The notes: a model not told the origin generated them from the letters alone. A stretch of DNA of 47,468 nucleotides from Clostridiaceae bacterium (GCA_016293225.1 JAEDEQ010000005.1:1-47468); one strand, 5' to 3'. Shown: positions 16,273 to 24,977, numbered from the stretch's first letter. Program-made: numbers and translations.

Positions 16273-18603
16273 TCAGTCGTCCATGTTGGCGGTAGTCTGG
16301 AAGTATACGGTTATTGAAGAGCCGGCCTGAACCTCGGTGTTCTTTTCAACGCTTTGCTTATATACCGTTGCTCCCGCCGTTTGCGAGGGACCGGAAAGAA
16401 TGAGGTTGATACCGTTTGAAACGGCAAGCTGGTTCGCGGCGCCGGCGGTGAGTCCGGTGAAGGACGGAACCTTGACCGTCTGCGTTTTTGAATCATTCTC
16501 GGTGTAAAGCACAACCACTCCGCCCTTGGGTATCGACTGGCCCGCGGCAGGAACCTGCGAGATAACGCTCTTTCCGCTGCCGATAACCTTAACGGAAAAG
16601 CCCTCGTTCGCCGCGGATATTCTTGCGTTGGCAACGCTTTCTCCCGTAAGAGAGGGCGTTGTGCGGCTGACCGCTTCAAGCTCCTCCTTCGTATACTGGG
16701 GTTCAACATTGAGATATTTGAGCGTTGATTCCATAACCTCCTTTGCAATCGGCGCCGCAAGAACGCCGCCGCCGCGATAGATTCCCGGAGGCTCGTCAAC
16801 GCCGACAAGGATTGCAACCTTGGGGTCGTTCGCCGGCGCAAAGCAGATGAACGAGGCTATGTAGTCGTTCGGGTCCTTTGTGTCAAGCTTTTCGCTCGTT
16901 GCGGTCTTTCCGGCAACGCGGTAGCCCGGAATGTATGCGTTCTTGCCCGTTCCTCCCTCAACAACGGCTTCCATCATGTTTCTGACAGTGGCCGCCGTCT
17001 TTTCGGAAACAACCTGCCGCTTTACCGTGGGCTCGTTTTTGGAGATAATGTTGCCCTGAGTGTCAACAATGCTGTCAACAACATAGGGCTTCATCAGCTT
17101 TCCGCCGTTTGCAATGGCGCAGGCGGCCGTAATCATCTGAATGGGGCTGACTCTGAACGACTGACCGTACGAGGTACTTGCAAGCTCAACGACGCCCATT
17201 TTGGAAAGCCTGTGATAAACGGGATAGGACTCCCCCGTAAGGTCGATACCCGTCCGCTCCGTGAAGCCGAAGGCTTCAAAGTATTTATAGTATGTTTCAA
17301 TTCCGAGCATCTGGCCGAGGTTAATGAAAAACGGGTTGCAGGAGTTCATCAGTCCCTGAGTAAAGGTCTGGAAGCCGTGGCCCTCAACCTTTGCGCAGTG
17401 AATGGTGGTGTCCGCAACGTGATAGCCTCCGGTGCAGGTATAGGTGGTGTTGAGGTTTGCAACGCCCTCCTCCAGAGCCGCCGCCGCGGTAAAAATCTTA
17501 AAGGTTGAGCCGGGTTCGTAGTTATTCGTAACGCAATAGCTGTTCCACTGGCTGAACAGCGCCTCGGTAAGCTTTGAGGCGTAGTCCTTTTTGCCCTCCT
17601 CCTTTTTGAGCGCCTCGCGCACGTCCTTGTCAACAATGGTACGCGGATCGTTAAGGTCAAAGTCCGGCTTGTTGCTCATTGCAAGCACCTTTGCCGTGTC
17701 AACGTCCATAACTATTCCGTAAACGCCCTTTGCCTTTGTGTTGTCCAGCGCGTTGTTCAATGCGTTTTCAAGGTAATACTGAATGTTTGAGTCAATCGTA
17801 AGAACGGCTCCGTTGCCCTGCTGAGCGTCAAAAACGCTTTCATAGCTTGAGTCCAGTGCCTGACCGATTGAGTTTTTCGCCGTAACCTGACGGCCGTCCT
17901 TTCCGCTGAGGGCGGTGTTGTAATATGTTTCAACACCCGAAATGCCCTTGCCGTCGGAATCGGTCACGCCGATTATTGTTGAGGCAAAGTTGTTTTCCGG
18001 GTAAAGCCGCAGCGTATCGTTTTCATAGGAGAAATATGCGCGCGGTGTTACGGTCATTTCCCTGCCCGATTCGCTGTAGCCGTAGGTATACTTCTTGTTT
18101 AAAAATTCATCGAGCGAAAGGCGGCGGTTTGCGTCAACCTTTTTTGCAACGCGGACATAGGGCTTTTCCGTGTCGGAAAGGCTTTCGTAAATCGTCTTTT
18201 TTTTAACGGAAAGGATTTTTGCAATGTTTTTTGAAAGATAGGAGATGAAATCCCCCGTAATGCTTTCCGCATTTTCAAGACCCTTGAAAGTCTTTTTAAT
18301 TTCCGCCGGGTCGGCGCAGAGAATCCATGCCGAAGAGCTTGTTACAAGCGGAGTCATGTTGCAATCATAGATGGTTCCGCGCACCGCTCTGATACGGGTG
18401 TCATAAAGCTGGTTTTTCTGAGCTATCGAGCGGTATTCCTCGCCGTGAACGCCCATTATCCAGCCGACTCTTCCGAGGTTCATAAACAGCAGAAGAACAA
18501 GCACAAGGGCGGTTATGCTCCTTGCTCTTTTTTTAAAGGAGAGGTCGTTTCTTTTTCTGACCTTGTTTTTTTCAAAAACACTTTCCTTTGTTTCCTGCGG
18601 CAT
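16273..18603 (-). CDS. Class B penicillin-binding protein with two PASTA domains (FtsI/SpoVD type)
   Basis: 776 residues. Septal or spore-cortex transpeptidase that cross-links peptidoglycan. Layout: basic cytoplasmic N-terminus, membrane helix (about 29-48), PBP dimerisation region (about 70-240), transpeptidase domain (about 260-640), then two PASTA domains (about 646-705 and 712-772). Catalytic motifs: nucleophile S366 in STFK, SCN at 421-423, and KTAT at 566-569 where nearly all family members have KTGT. The glycine-to-alanine change is seen directly in the codons. ATG 18603 follows AAAGGAGGT. The 153-nt gap to ftsL is the longest in the operon. Whether this is vegetative FtsI or sporulation SpoVD cannot be settled; it is the only class B PBP in the cluster. 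Confidence 0.93.
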   Translation of the reverse strand: MPQETKESVFEKNKVRKRNDLSFKKRARSITALVLVLLLFMNLGRVGWIMGVHGEEYRSIAQKNQLYDTRIRAVRGTIYDCNMTPLVTSSSAWILCADPAEIKKTFKGLENAESITGDFISYLSKNIAKILSVKKKTIYESLSDTEKPYVRVAKKVDANRRLSLDEFLNKKYTYGYSESGREMTVTPRAYFSYENDTLRLYPENNFASTIIGVTDSDGKGISGVETYYNTALSGKDGRQVTAKNSIGQALDSSYESVFDAQQGNGAVLTIDSNIQYYLENALNNALDNTKAKGVYGIVMDVDTAKVLAMSNKPDFDLNDPRTIVDKDVREALKKEEGKKDYASKLTEALFSQWNSYCVTNNYEPGSTFKIFTAAAALEEGVANLNTTYTCTGGYHVADTTIHCAKVEGHGFQTFTQGLMNSCNPFFINLGQMLGIETYYKYFEAFGFTERTGIDLTGESYPVYHRLSKMGVVELASTSYGQSFRVSPIQMITAACAIANGGKLMKPYVVDSIVDTQGNIISKNEPTVKRQVVSEKTAATVRNMMEAVVEGGTGKNAYIPGYRVAGKTATSEKLDTKDPNDYIASFICFAPANDPKVAILVGVDEPPGIYRGGGVLAAPIAKEVMESTLKYLNVEPQYTKEELEAVSRTTPSLTGESVANARISAANEGFSVKVIGSGKSVISQVPAAGQSIPKGGVVVLYTENDSKTQTVKVPSFTGLTAGAANQLAVSNGINLILSGPSQTAGATVYKQSVEKNTEVQAGSSITVYFQTTANMDD

Positions 18604-18756
18604 TGTTCAAAAACCTCCTTTGCCGTTCAGCCGTCACGAGCCGGCTATACTGAATCGGCGGATCGTATTACCCACGGGAACCGCCGGCAAAATGCCGATG
18701 ATCAGCAGGCAATGCGTCCGCCCTTTCAATATATATTCATTGTTATTTACGGATAT

Positions 18757-19212
18757 TTACTTTCCCTGCGAAAAAAGCACCTCGTTGTCTTTCTGCGAGT
18801 CAAGGTAAGTTTCGTTTGCGGCAACAATTTTTACAAGGCCGAGCTTCTGCGTGGCAATCCTGTCAATGTTTTCCGCGCTGACAAGCTTTGAAAGTCTGTC
18901 CTTTAAAACAATGTTTTCATCGCTGTACATTGCAAGCTCCTTTTGCGCCGACTGGAGGGCTGCCCTGCTCTCGTTCCTTGCAACAAGGCTGTTGCAGAAC
19001 GCGCCGGCAAGCGCAACGGCAAGCGACATGAGCACAAAGATTTTTGCAATCTTAACATGGCTTGCGCGCTCAAGCTCCCTTTTGCGCGGACGGTGCTTTT
19101 TCAGCTTTTTTAAGTTATGCTGCTGCTTCGGCTGCCTTTGCGGCTCAAGAACCGGAGCGGCATTTGAATTTAAATAATCAAACTCATGCTCATATGCGTA
19201 TGAAGCTGCCAT
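18757..19212 (-). CDS. ftsL: Cell-division protein FtsL-like
   Basis: 151 residues. A small bitopic divisome protein. The N-terminal 55 residues are cytoplasmic and strongly basic (KKLKKHRPRKRELERA). One membrane helix follows (about 57-76, IFVLMSLAVALAGAFCNSLV), then a coiled coil (RNESRAALQSAQKELAMYSDENIVLKDRL) and the short SAENIDRIATQKLGLVK end shared by FtsL and DivIC/FtsB proteins. FtsL is poorly conserved in sequence; position between rsmH and the PBP gene is the main support for the name. ATG 19212 lies just after GGGAGAGG. Confidence 0.85.
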   Translation of the reverse strand: MAASYAYEHEFDYLNSNAAPVLEPQRQPKQQHNLKKLKKHRPRKRELERASHVKIAKIFVLMSLAVALAGAFCNSLVARNESRAALQSAQKELAMYSDENIVLKDRLSKLVSAENIDRIATQKLGLVKIVAANETYLDSQKDNEVLFSQGK

Positions 19213-19255
19213 TTCCTCTCCCTCTTCCCTTCCGGGAAGCGAAAATCCCGGAAAA

Positions 19256-20182
19256 TCATTTCAGTTTTTCAATGCTTCTGAGTCTTGCGCTCCTTGAGCG
19301 CGGATTGGCTTCAAGCTCCTGTTCGCCCGGCAGAACGGACTTGAACACAAGCCTTCCGCGCGGCGTTTTTCCGCAAACACAAACCGGAAACGACGGCGGA
19401 CAGGTGCAGCCCGTGCAAAGCGAAGCAAATTTTCTTTTTACTATTCTGTCCTCAAGCGAATGGAAGGTAATTACGGAAAGTCTTCCGCCGACGCAAAGCG
19501 ACGAAAACATTTCCTCAAGCGAGCTTTCAAGTCTGTCAAGCTCGCCGTTGACCTCAATGCGAAGCGCCTGAAAGGTTCTCCTCGCCGGGTGGCCGGGGTT
19601 CCTTTTTGCCGCCTCGGGCATTGCGCTTTTGATTATCTCTACAAGCTCAAGCGTGGTTTCAACGGGCTTTTTCTGCCTTTCGCGGACAATAGCCCTTGCA
19701 ATGCTCCTTGAAAACTTTTCCTCCCCGTTGGTGCGGATAATCCGTTCAAGCTCGCGCTCGGAAAGGGAGTTGACAAGGTCTGCGGCGCTGACGCCCTGCT
19801 TGCTCATTCTCATGTCAAGAGGTGCGTCGCTATGAAACGAGAAGCCGCGCTCGGCCGTGTCCAGCTGATGGGAGCTGACCCCGAGGTCGGCAAGCACGCC
19901 GTCGGCGTGTTCCTCCCCGTAAGAAGCAAGCACGCTTCTGATGTTTTCAAATTCGGTCCGGACAACCGTAACTCTTTCATCGCCTTTAAAGCGTTCTTTG
20001 AGCGCTGCTATAGCTTCCGGGTCGCGGTCAAGGGCAAAGAGCCTGCCGTTTTCAAGCCTTTTGAGGATCTCGGCGCTGTGGCCGCCTCCGCCTGCGGTGC
20101 AGTCAACATAGACGCCGTCCTTTTTGATATCAAGGGAGCTTACCGCCTCAAAAAGCAGCACGCTTACATGAGAAAATTCCAT
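19256..20182 (-). CDS. rsmH: 16S rRNA (cytosine-1402-N4)-methyltransferase
   Basis: 308 residues, normal length (formerly MraW). SAM-dependent enzyme modifying the decoding site of 16S rRNA. The N-terminus SHVSVLLFEAV with YVDCTAGGGGHSAEIL is the SAM-binding start of the family; ADGVLADLGVSSHQLD and the later RAFQALRIEVN-like block (here RTFQALRIEVNGEL) plus VITFHSLEDRIVK are equally diagnostic. It starts 12 nt after the mraZ stop, so the two are co-translated. Confidence 0.97.
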   Translation of the reverse strand: MEFSHVSVLLFEAVSSLDIKKDGVYVDCTAGGGGHSAEILKRLENGRLFALDRDPEAIAALKERFKGDERVTVVRTEFENIRSVLASYGEEHADGVLADLGVSSHQLDTAERGFSFHSDAPLDMRMSKQGVSAADLVNSLSERELERIIRTNGEEKFSRSIARAIVRERQKKPVETTLELVEIIKSAMPEAAKRNPGHPARRTFQALRIEVNGELDRLESSLEEMFSSLCVGGRLSVITFHSLEDRIVKRKFASLCTGCTCPPSFPVCVCGKTPRGRLVFKSVLPGEQELEANPRSRSARLRSIEKLK

Positions 20183-20194
20183 TGCGCCTCCGAA

Positions 20195-20701
20195 TTATTT
20201 GATACCCGTGTTTTTAATTTCGAGCATATAGCCCTCGCTCATGTATTCATAGCGTTTCTGATTTTCCGCCATCTGAGCGTCAAACAGCTTGTCCGCCTCC
20301 GCGGCAAGCATATCGTTATATTCGTCGTGAATTTTTGAGTCCCAAATTTCAAAGCGGTCGCCCATACCTTGAAAAACGCTTTCCTTGCTGATGTGGGCGC
20401 GCTCAAGAATTTTTGAGGGGATGCAGATTCTGCCGTGGGCGTCAACGGTGACCGCGGTTGAGCAGGTACGCGCCATAGCCGCCGCCATGTCCGCCGAAAG
20501 ACCCTTTTTGATGTAGTCTTCAATCTCGGCATTCACCGTGCTTTCAAAGTTTTCGGGGAAAAAGCAGTCGATATGAGAGAACTTTCCGGGTTTGGCTCTG
20601 ACGATAAAGGTATTTCCGATCAAATCCTTGAACGGCGCCGGAACAACAAGGCGATTTTTCGAATCAAGATTATATTCATATGTTCCGACAAACGAACCCA
20701 T
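20195..20701 (-). CDS. mraZ: Transcriptional regulator MraZ
   Basis: 168 residues. First gene of the dcw operon; MraZ binds repeated boxes in its own promoter region and controls the cluster. Two SpoVT/AbrB-like halves are visible, each with its conserved core: LDSKNRLVVPAPFKDL near 11-26 and VDAHGRICIPSKILE near 88-102. The C-terminus is slightly longer than usual. Start ATG 20701 follows GAGGG with a 7-nt spacer (MGSFVGTYEYNLD); the frame continues upstream, but only through the leader and operator. Candidate binding boxes lie at 20738-20775. Confidence 0.96.
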   Translation of the reverse strand: MGSFVGTYEYNLDSKNRLVVPAPFKDLIGNTFIVRAKPGKFSHIDCFFPENFESTVNAEIEDYIKKGLSADMAAAMARTCSTAVTVDAHGRICIPSKILERAHISKESVFQGMGDRFEIWDSKIHDEYNDMLAAEADKLFDAQMAENQKRYEYMSEGYMLEIKNTGIK

Positions 20702-20737
20702 ACCGTCACCCTCTTTCCTTAGAAAATTTTGGTAATT

Positions 20738-20775
20738 CTCCACCAAACTACCCCGTAAAGACACTAATCCCCACC
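20738..20775 (-). promoter_or_regulatory. Candidate MraZ boxes
   Basis: On the minus strand a G-rich stretch just downstream of the expected transcription start shows GTGGGG, GTGTCT, GGGGTA and GTGGAG at steps of about 10, 10 and 11 nt. Direct repeats of this kind, one per helical turn, are the known form of MraZ operators. The two outer copies are good; the inner two are weaker. Confidence 0.55.
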
Positions 20776-20785
20776 GAGTAGTTTT

Positions 20786-20814
20786 ATTTTACTAAGACTT
20801 ATGCAGTTTGTCAA
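20786..20814 (-). promoter_or_regulatory. Main promoter of the dcw operon
   Basis: Minus strand TTGACA (20814-20809), 17-nt spacer, TAAAAT (20791-20786). The start would fall near 20779, with the MraZ-like boxes in the first 40 nt of the transcript. Confidence 0.8.
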
Positions 20815-20845
20815 GGGAAAAGAGAAATAAAAATAAAAAAGTTTT

Positions 20846-20882
20846 GTGCCGCCAAAGGAAAGGTCCCGGCGGCACTTTTTTA
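20846..20882 (+). terminator. Strong hairpin with T-run between divergent genes
   Basis: GTGCCGCC (20846-20853) / GGCGGCAC (20868-20875), 14-nt loop, then TTTTTT. On the other strand the same stem is followed by AAAACTTTTTT. No gene ends here: it sits between the dcw promoter and the hydrolase promoter, which point away from each other. Confidence 0.6.
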
Positions 20883-20922
20883 ATTCTTTTGATACACTTT
20901 AATCCTTTTGCGAGCGTTACGG

Positions 20923-20951
20923 TTGAAAAAGTTTTAATAATATAGTATACT
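20923..20951 (+). promoter_or_regulatory. Promoter of the GH36-like hydrolase gene
   Basis: TTGAAA (20923-20928), 17-nt spacer, TATACT (20946-20951), leaving a leader of about 22 nt. Confidence 0.75.
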
Positions 20952-20979
20952 GATAAAAAAATATTTTAAGGAGTTTAAA

Positions 20980-23625
20980 ATGGCGGTCATAATCGAAAAA
21001 AGCAGCATCCGTATTGAAAACGGCTTCATTGCCAAGGAGCTTTTAATCAAGGGCGGAAAAATAGTTTCCTCCTGCGTTGAAAACAAGCTTTCCGGAGAAA
21101 AGCTTTCTCCGCTTCCGGGCAGCGAGGAATTCAAAATACGCTTTCTTTCGCTTTTCGGCGGCGAGACAGTATCCTGCGGCGACCTTAAAATTTCAAAAGC
21201 CACTGAGGAAAAAACCGAAACCGGCGAACGGCTTTTGATTGAGTTCAAGCCTTTCAGGTGTAAGGGCGGTAATCTTCGTCTGACGCTTATCCTTGAGCTC
21301 GGTATGCTTGACAAGCACCTTAGAAAGCGCCTTGCCTTTTCCTGCCCGGACAACGACTGCAAGGCGGTGATTGATTATGTTGACCTTGAGCCTTACGTTG
21401 TTCCCGATTTATCAAAATGCAGCAGCCTTCCAAAGCAGGACAAAAGCATAATTGACGGCTGTGCGCTTTCGCTCGGCCAGCCTGTGTTCTATTCAAGCCT
21501 CTGCTTCGGCAGCGAGTTCCCCGGAACGGAAAACAACGTTGAAAACGGCGCAATCTTTGTCCGTTGGTACAGCGGAAAGCGGCTGGTTTCCCTGCTTGAA
21601 AAGGGCGTTTTTGAAACCCACAATTCCGTTTGCCTTGCCTGCCGCAGCGACGACCGCGTTCAGCGAAAAACCGATTTTTTCGACTATATCCGGAAAATCT
21701 CCCGTCCGCTGAGGTTCAGAACGCAGTATAACTCCTGGTATGACCATATGCTGAACATCAGCGCGGAGAATATTGAAGGCTCGTTTCTTGAAATTGAAAA
21801 GGGGCTTACCTCTGTCGGCTCAAGGCCGCTCGACTGCTTTGTTGTTGACGACGGCTGGAACGATTATCAGAAAAACTTCTGGTGCTTCAACAGCAAGTTT
21901 CCCAACGAGCTTTATCCGTCCGCGGCGCTTGCAAGGGCGTTCGGCTCCTCGTTCGGGCTCTGGCTCGGGCCGCGCGGAGGCTACACAAGGGACACCGTGA
22001 AATTTGCAAGGCGCATTGCCGAAAGCGGAAACGGCTACGTTAACCGCCGCGCAAGAGATATCTGCGTTGCAAGCGGAAAATACATTGATAAGCTGAACGC
22101 CCTCATGCTTGATTATGAAAACCGCTTCGGTCTTTCATACTGGAAGCTTGACGGCTTTGCAAACAAGCCCTGCCGCGACAAGTCCCACGATCACATGGTC
22201 GGCGGAAAGAACGATATGTATTATTACAGCGAGCTTTGGGAAAGGTGGACGGCCGTTTTCTCCTCCCTCGTGAAAAACTCAAGGGAAAATCTTTTCATCA
22301 ATCTCACCTGCTACGCTCCGCCGAGTCCGTGGTTTTTGCAGTGGGTGAACACCGTCTGGATGCAGAACAGCACGGATATCGGCTTTGTTGACAAAGGGCC
22401 GGACGGAAAAAAGCTCTCCTCGCCGCAGAAGGATCAGGCGCTGACCTACCGCGACGATATGTACTACGACTTTTACCGTGACCGCGGCTTCTGCTTTCCG
22501 CCGTCGAATCTGTATAACCACGATCCGATTTACGGCAACGAGGCAAAAATAAAAATGACCGACGACCAGTTCAGGGAGTACCTTTTTACCAACGCGGCAA
22601 GGGGTACTCAGTTCTGGGAGCTTTATTACAGCTTCAACATGATGGACGAAAACAAGTGGCGCATCAGCAACGCCGTTGTAAACTTTGCGCGCGAAAACCT
22701 CAATCTGCTTTCGCGCTCGGTGCTTTTCGGCGGAAAGCCGTCGCTCCTTCAGGTCTACGGCTTCGGCTGCTTTGACGCAAACGAGGGTATAGTCACGCTT
22801 CGTAACCCGAGTCCGACCGCTCAGGAATACACCCTTGCGCTCAACAGCTCCTGCGGCGCGGACGAAAGGCTTTCCATGACCTCGCTCACAACGATACTGC
22901 CCTACTCCAAAGGCGGCGAAAGCGGCTCGTTCTCGTTCGGCGATACAGTCCGGCTTTCGCTTTCTCCGTTTGAAACGCGCGTTCTGCATTTCAACAAGCG
23001 CCGCGCAAAACTTTGCGCAAGCTACTGCAAGGCAAAGAGCGAAACAACGCTTGAGGTCACGTTTAACCAGACCGTTATTGCGGATAACATCGCCTGCAAG
23101 GAAAACGCCGTTTTGAGTGCTGAGCTTCTTTCCGATTACAGGAGCGTGCTTCTCACCTTTGAAAAGCCGTTTGAAAAGCAGAACACCCTCACGCTCCTTT
23201 CGGTGAGCGATATTCTTAAAAACGAAAGTGATATCCCGGTTTCATTCACATATTATAAGGACAGCAAAATAGGCGCAGAGCCGATAACAGGCAGCGCGGA
23301 CTTTTCCGTGCGCGTCACTCTTGACGGCGAAAAGGACTGTCTGCTCTATTCCCAGGGCGACGAGCTGAGCCTTTCGATAAAGAACGGCTATGTTTACTTC
23401 AAGGTCGGCGAAAAAACACTCGTTTCGTCAAGGAATATAAACGACGTTGTTCAGATCTGCGCTGTCAGGGAGCGCAACGGACTTTTGAAGCTTTATCTCA
23501 ACCAGAAGGTGGACAGCGCCGTTTATCCGGACGGTTTTGCTCCCCTTTGCGGAAAGGACCGCTACTGCTTCAGCGAGGGCAGAGTCAAGCTATTTGACCG
23601 CGCGCTTTGCTACGATGAGGTTTAA
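20980..23625 (+). CDS. GH36-like glycoside hydrolase (clan GH-D) with C-terminal LamG-like domain
   Basis: 881 residues without signal peptide, so probably cytoplasmic. An N-terminal beta region (about 1-240) leads into a (beta/alpha)8 barrel of the alpha-galactosidase clan: FVVDDGWNDY at about 287-296 (first strand motif), YWKLDGF at 387-393 with Asp391 as likely nucleophile, and WMQNSTDIGF at 460-469 with Asp466 as likely acid/base. A beta domain follows (about 580-660). The last 120 or so residues (FSVRVTLDGEKDCLLYSQGD ... LKLYLNQKVDS) look like a LamG/concanavalin-type lectin fold, odd for an intracellular enzyme. Alpha-galactosidase or alpha-N-acetylgalactosaminidase activity is plausible, but the exact sugar cannot be read off. 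ATG 20980 follows AAGGAG; single-gene unit, with no sugar transporter alongside. Confidence 0.75.
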   Translation: MAVIIEKSSIRIENGFIAKELLIKGGKIVSSCVENKLSGEKLSPLPGSEEFKIRFLSLFGGETVSCGDLKISKATEEKTETGERLLIEFKPFRCKGGNLRLTLILELGMLDKHLRKRLAFSCPDNDCKAVIDYVDLEPYVVPDLSKCSSLPKQDKSIIDGCALSLGQPVFYSSLCFGSEFPGTENNVENGAIFVRWYSGKRLVSLLEKGVFETHNSVCLACRSDDRVQRKTDFFDYIRKISRPLRFRTQYNSWYDHMLNISAENIEGSFLEIEKGLTSVGSRPLDCFVVDDGWNDYQKNFWCFNSKFPNELYPSAALARAFGSSFGLWLGPRGGYTRDTVKFARRIAESGNGYVNRRARDICVASGKYIDKLNALMLDYENRFGLSYWKLDGFANKPCRDKSHDHMVGGKNDMYYYSELWERWTAVFSSLVKNSRENLFINLTCYAPPSPWFLQWVNTVWMQNSTDIGFVDKGPDGKKLSSPQKDQALTYRDDMYYDFYRDRGFCFPPSNLYNHDPIYGNEAKIKMTDDQFREYLFTNAARGTQFWELYYSFNMMDENKWRISNAVVNFARENLNLLSRSVLFGGKPSLLQVYGFGCFDANEGIVTLRNPSPTAQEYTLALNSSCGADERLSMTSLTTILPYSKGGESGSFSFGDTVRLSLSPFETRVLHFNKRRAKLCASYCKAKSETTLEVTFNQTVIADNIACKENAVLSAELLSDYRSVLLTFEKPFEKQNTLTLLSVSDILKNESDIPVSFTYYKDSKIGAEPITGSADFSVRVTLDGEKDCLLYSQGDELSLSIKNGYVYFKVGEKTLVSSRNINDVVQICAVRERNGLLKLYLNQKVDSAVYPDGFAPLCGKDRYCFSEGRVKLFDRALCYDEV

Positions 23626-23668
23626 GCTGTCCGGAGCAAAAAAACCGTCAGTTTACAATAATTGCCGG

Positions 23669-23697
23669 TTGAAAAACAAAGTATATCAGTGTATAAT
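23669..23697 (+). promoter_or_regulatory. Promoter of the flavoprotein-cmk-plsC-ispH/S1 operon
   Basis: TTGAAA (23669-23674), 17-nt spacer, TATAAT (23692-23697), giving a start near 23704. Confidence 0.8.
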
Positions 23698-23738
23698 CAG
23701 TGAAGCTTGATTACAGCACACCGAAAGGACAGGGAATA

Positions 23739-24977
23739 ATGAGCAAAAAGGTTTTGGTCATCGGCGGCGGCGCCGCAGGACTTCTTGCCGCGGCAGAGGC
23801 GGCAAAAAAAGGCGCAGACGTCACTGTTGCCGAACGCAACGAGCGCCCGGCGCGCAAGGTCATGATAACCGGTAAGGGCCGCTGCAACGTGACTAACTGC
23901 TGCACAATGCTCAACGAGCTTGTTTCCGCGGTTCCGGAGAACGGACGGTTTTTGAGCGGCGCGTTTTCGCGCTTTATGCCGGCGGACACAATGGAGCTTT
24001 TTGAGTCGCTCGGCGTTGAGCTTAAGGTTGAACGCGGAAACCGCGTTTTTCCCGTTTCCGATAAGGCCTGCGACATTGTTGACGCACTTGTCAAAAACGC
24101 CGTTCAAAGCGGCGCAAAAATCATTCACGAGAGGGTTTCCTCTCTCATCATTGAGGACGGAACAATTCTCGGCGCGGTTTTTGAAAGCGGAGAAAGCTTC
24201 CTCTGCGACAGCGTTATTGTTGCAACCGGCGGCGTTTCATATCCCCTCACCGGCTCAACCGGAGACGGCTATGAATTTGCAAAGCAGGCAGGGCATAATA
24301 TAATCGAGCCCACGCCGTCGCTCGTTCCCCTCGTCTGCCACGAGGGCTTTTGCTCCGACCTTCAGGGACTTTCGCTTCGCAATATTGAAATAAGCGTTAT
24401 AAACACGGAGAATTACCGTGAGGTCTACCGTGATTTCGGGGAAATGCTTTTCACTCATTTCGGCGTTTCCGGTCCCGTTATTCTCAGCGCAAGCGCTCAT
24501 CTCAAGGACATTAAGCCCGGAAAATATGAAATACATATCGACCTCAAGAGTGCGCTTTCATACGAACAGCTTGACGCAAGGGTTCAGCGTGATTTCCTTG
24601 AATGTTCCAACAAAAACTTCATCAACGCGCTGGACAAGCTGCTGCCGAAAAAAATTGTTCCCGTGGTTGTCCGCCTGACGGGCGTCAAGCCCTCAACAAA
24701 GGTCAATCAGGTGACAAGAGAACAAAGGGCAAGGCTTGTCAATGTTCTCAAAGACCTCAAGGTTACCGTTCTGCGAACAAGACCTGTTGAGGAAGCAATA
24801 ATCACAAGAGGCGGCGTTGACACAAAGCAGATTGATCCGAAAACAATGCAGTCAAAGCTTGTAAGCGGACTTTTCTTTGCCGGAGAGGTCATTGATGTTG
24901 ACGCCTATACCGGCGGTTTTAATCTTCAGATAGCCTTTTCAACGGGACACCTTGCCGGTCTTTGCGCCGCACAGTAA
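23739..24977 (+). CDS. NAD(P)/FAD-dependent oxidoreductase, BaiN/HI0933 family
   Basis: 412 residues. The N-terminal FAD-binding Rossmann motif is VLVIGGGAAGLLAAAEAAKKGADVTVAER in type, followed by KVMITGKGRCNVTNCC, the hallmark of the HI0933/YhiN/BaiN family, and VIVATGGVSYPLTGSTGDGYEFAKQAGH. The C-terminal RGGVDTKQIDPKTMQSKLVSGLFFAGEVIDVDAYTGGFNLQIAFSTG completes the family pattern. The physiological substrate is mostly unknown; some relatives reduce bile-acid intermediates, which should not be assumed here. ATG 23739 is behind GGACAGGG; an earlier in-frame GTG at 23700 is not used. The gene is joined to cmk by a 25-nt gap. Confidence 0.9.
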   Translation: MSKKVLVIGGGAAGLLAAAEAAKKGADVTVAERNERPARKVMITGKGRCNVTNCCTMLNELVSAVPENGRFLSGAFSRFMPADTMELFESLGVELKVERGNRVFPVSDKACDIVDALVKNAVQSGAKIIHERVSSLIIEDGTILGAVFESGESFLCDSVIVATGGVSYPLTGSTGDGYEFAKQAGHNIIEPTPSLVPLVCHEGFCSDLQGLSLRNIEISVINTENYREVYRDFGEMLFTHFGVSGPVILSASAHLKDIKPGKYEIHIDLKSALSYEQLDARVQRDFLECSNKNFINALDKLLPKKIVPVVVRLTGVKPSTKVNQVTREQRARLVNVLKDLKVTVLRTRPVEEAIITRGGVDTKQIDPKTMQSKLVSGLFFAGEVIDVDAYTGGFNLQIAFSTGHLAGLCAAQ

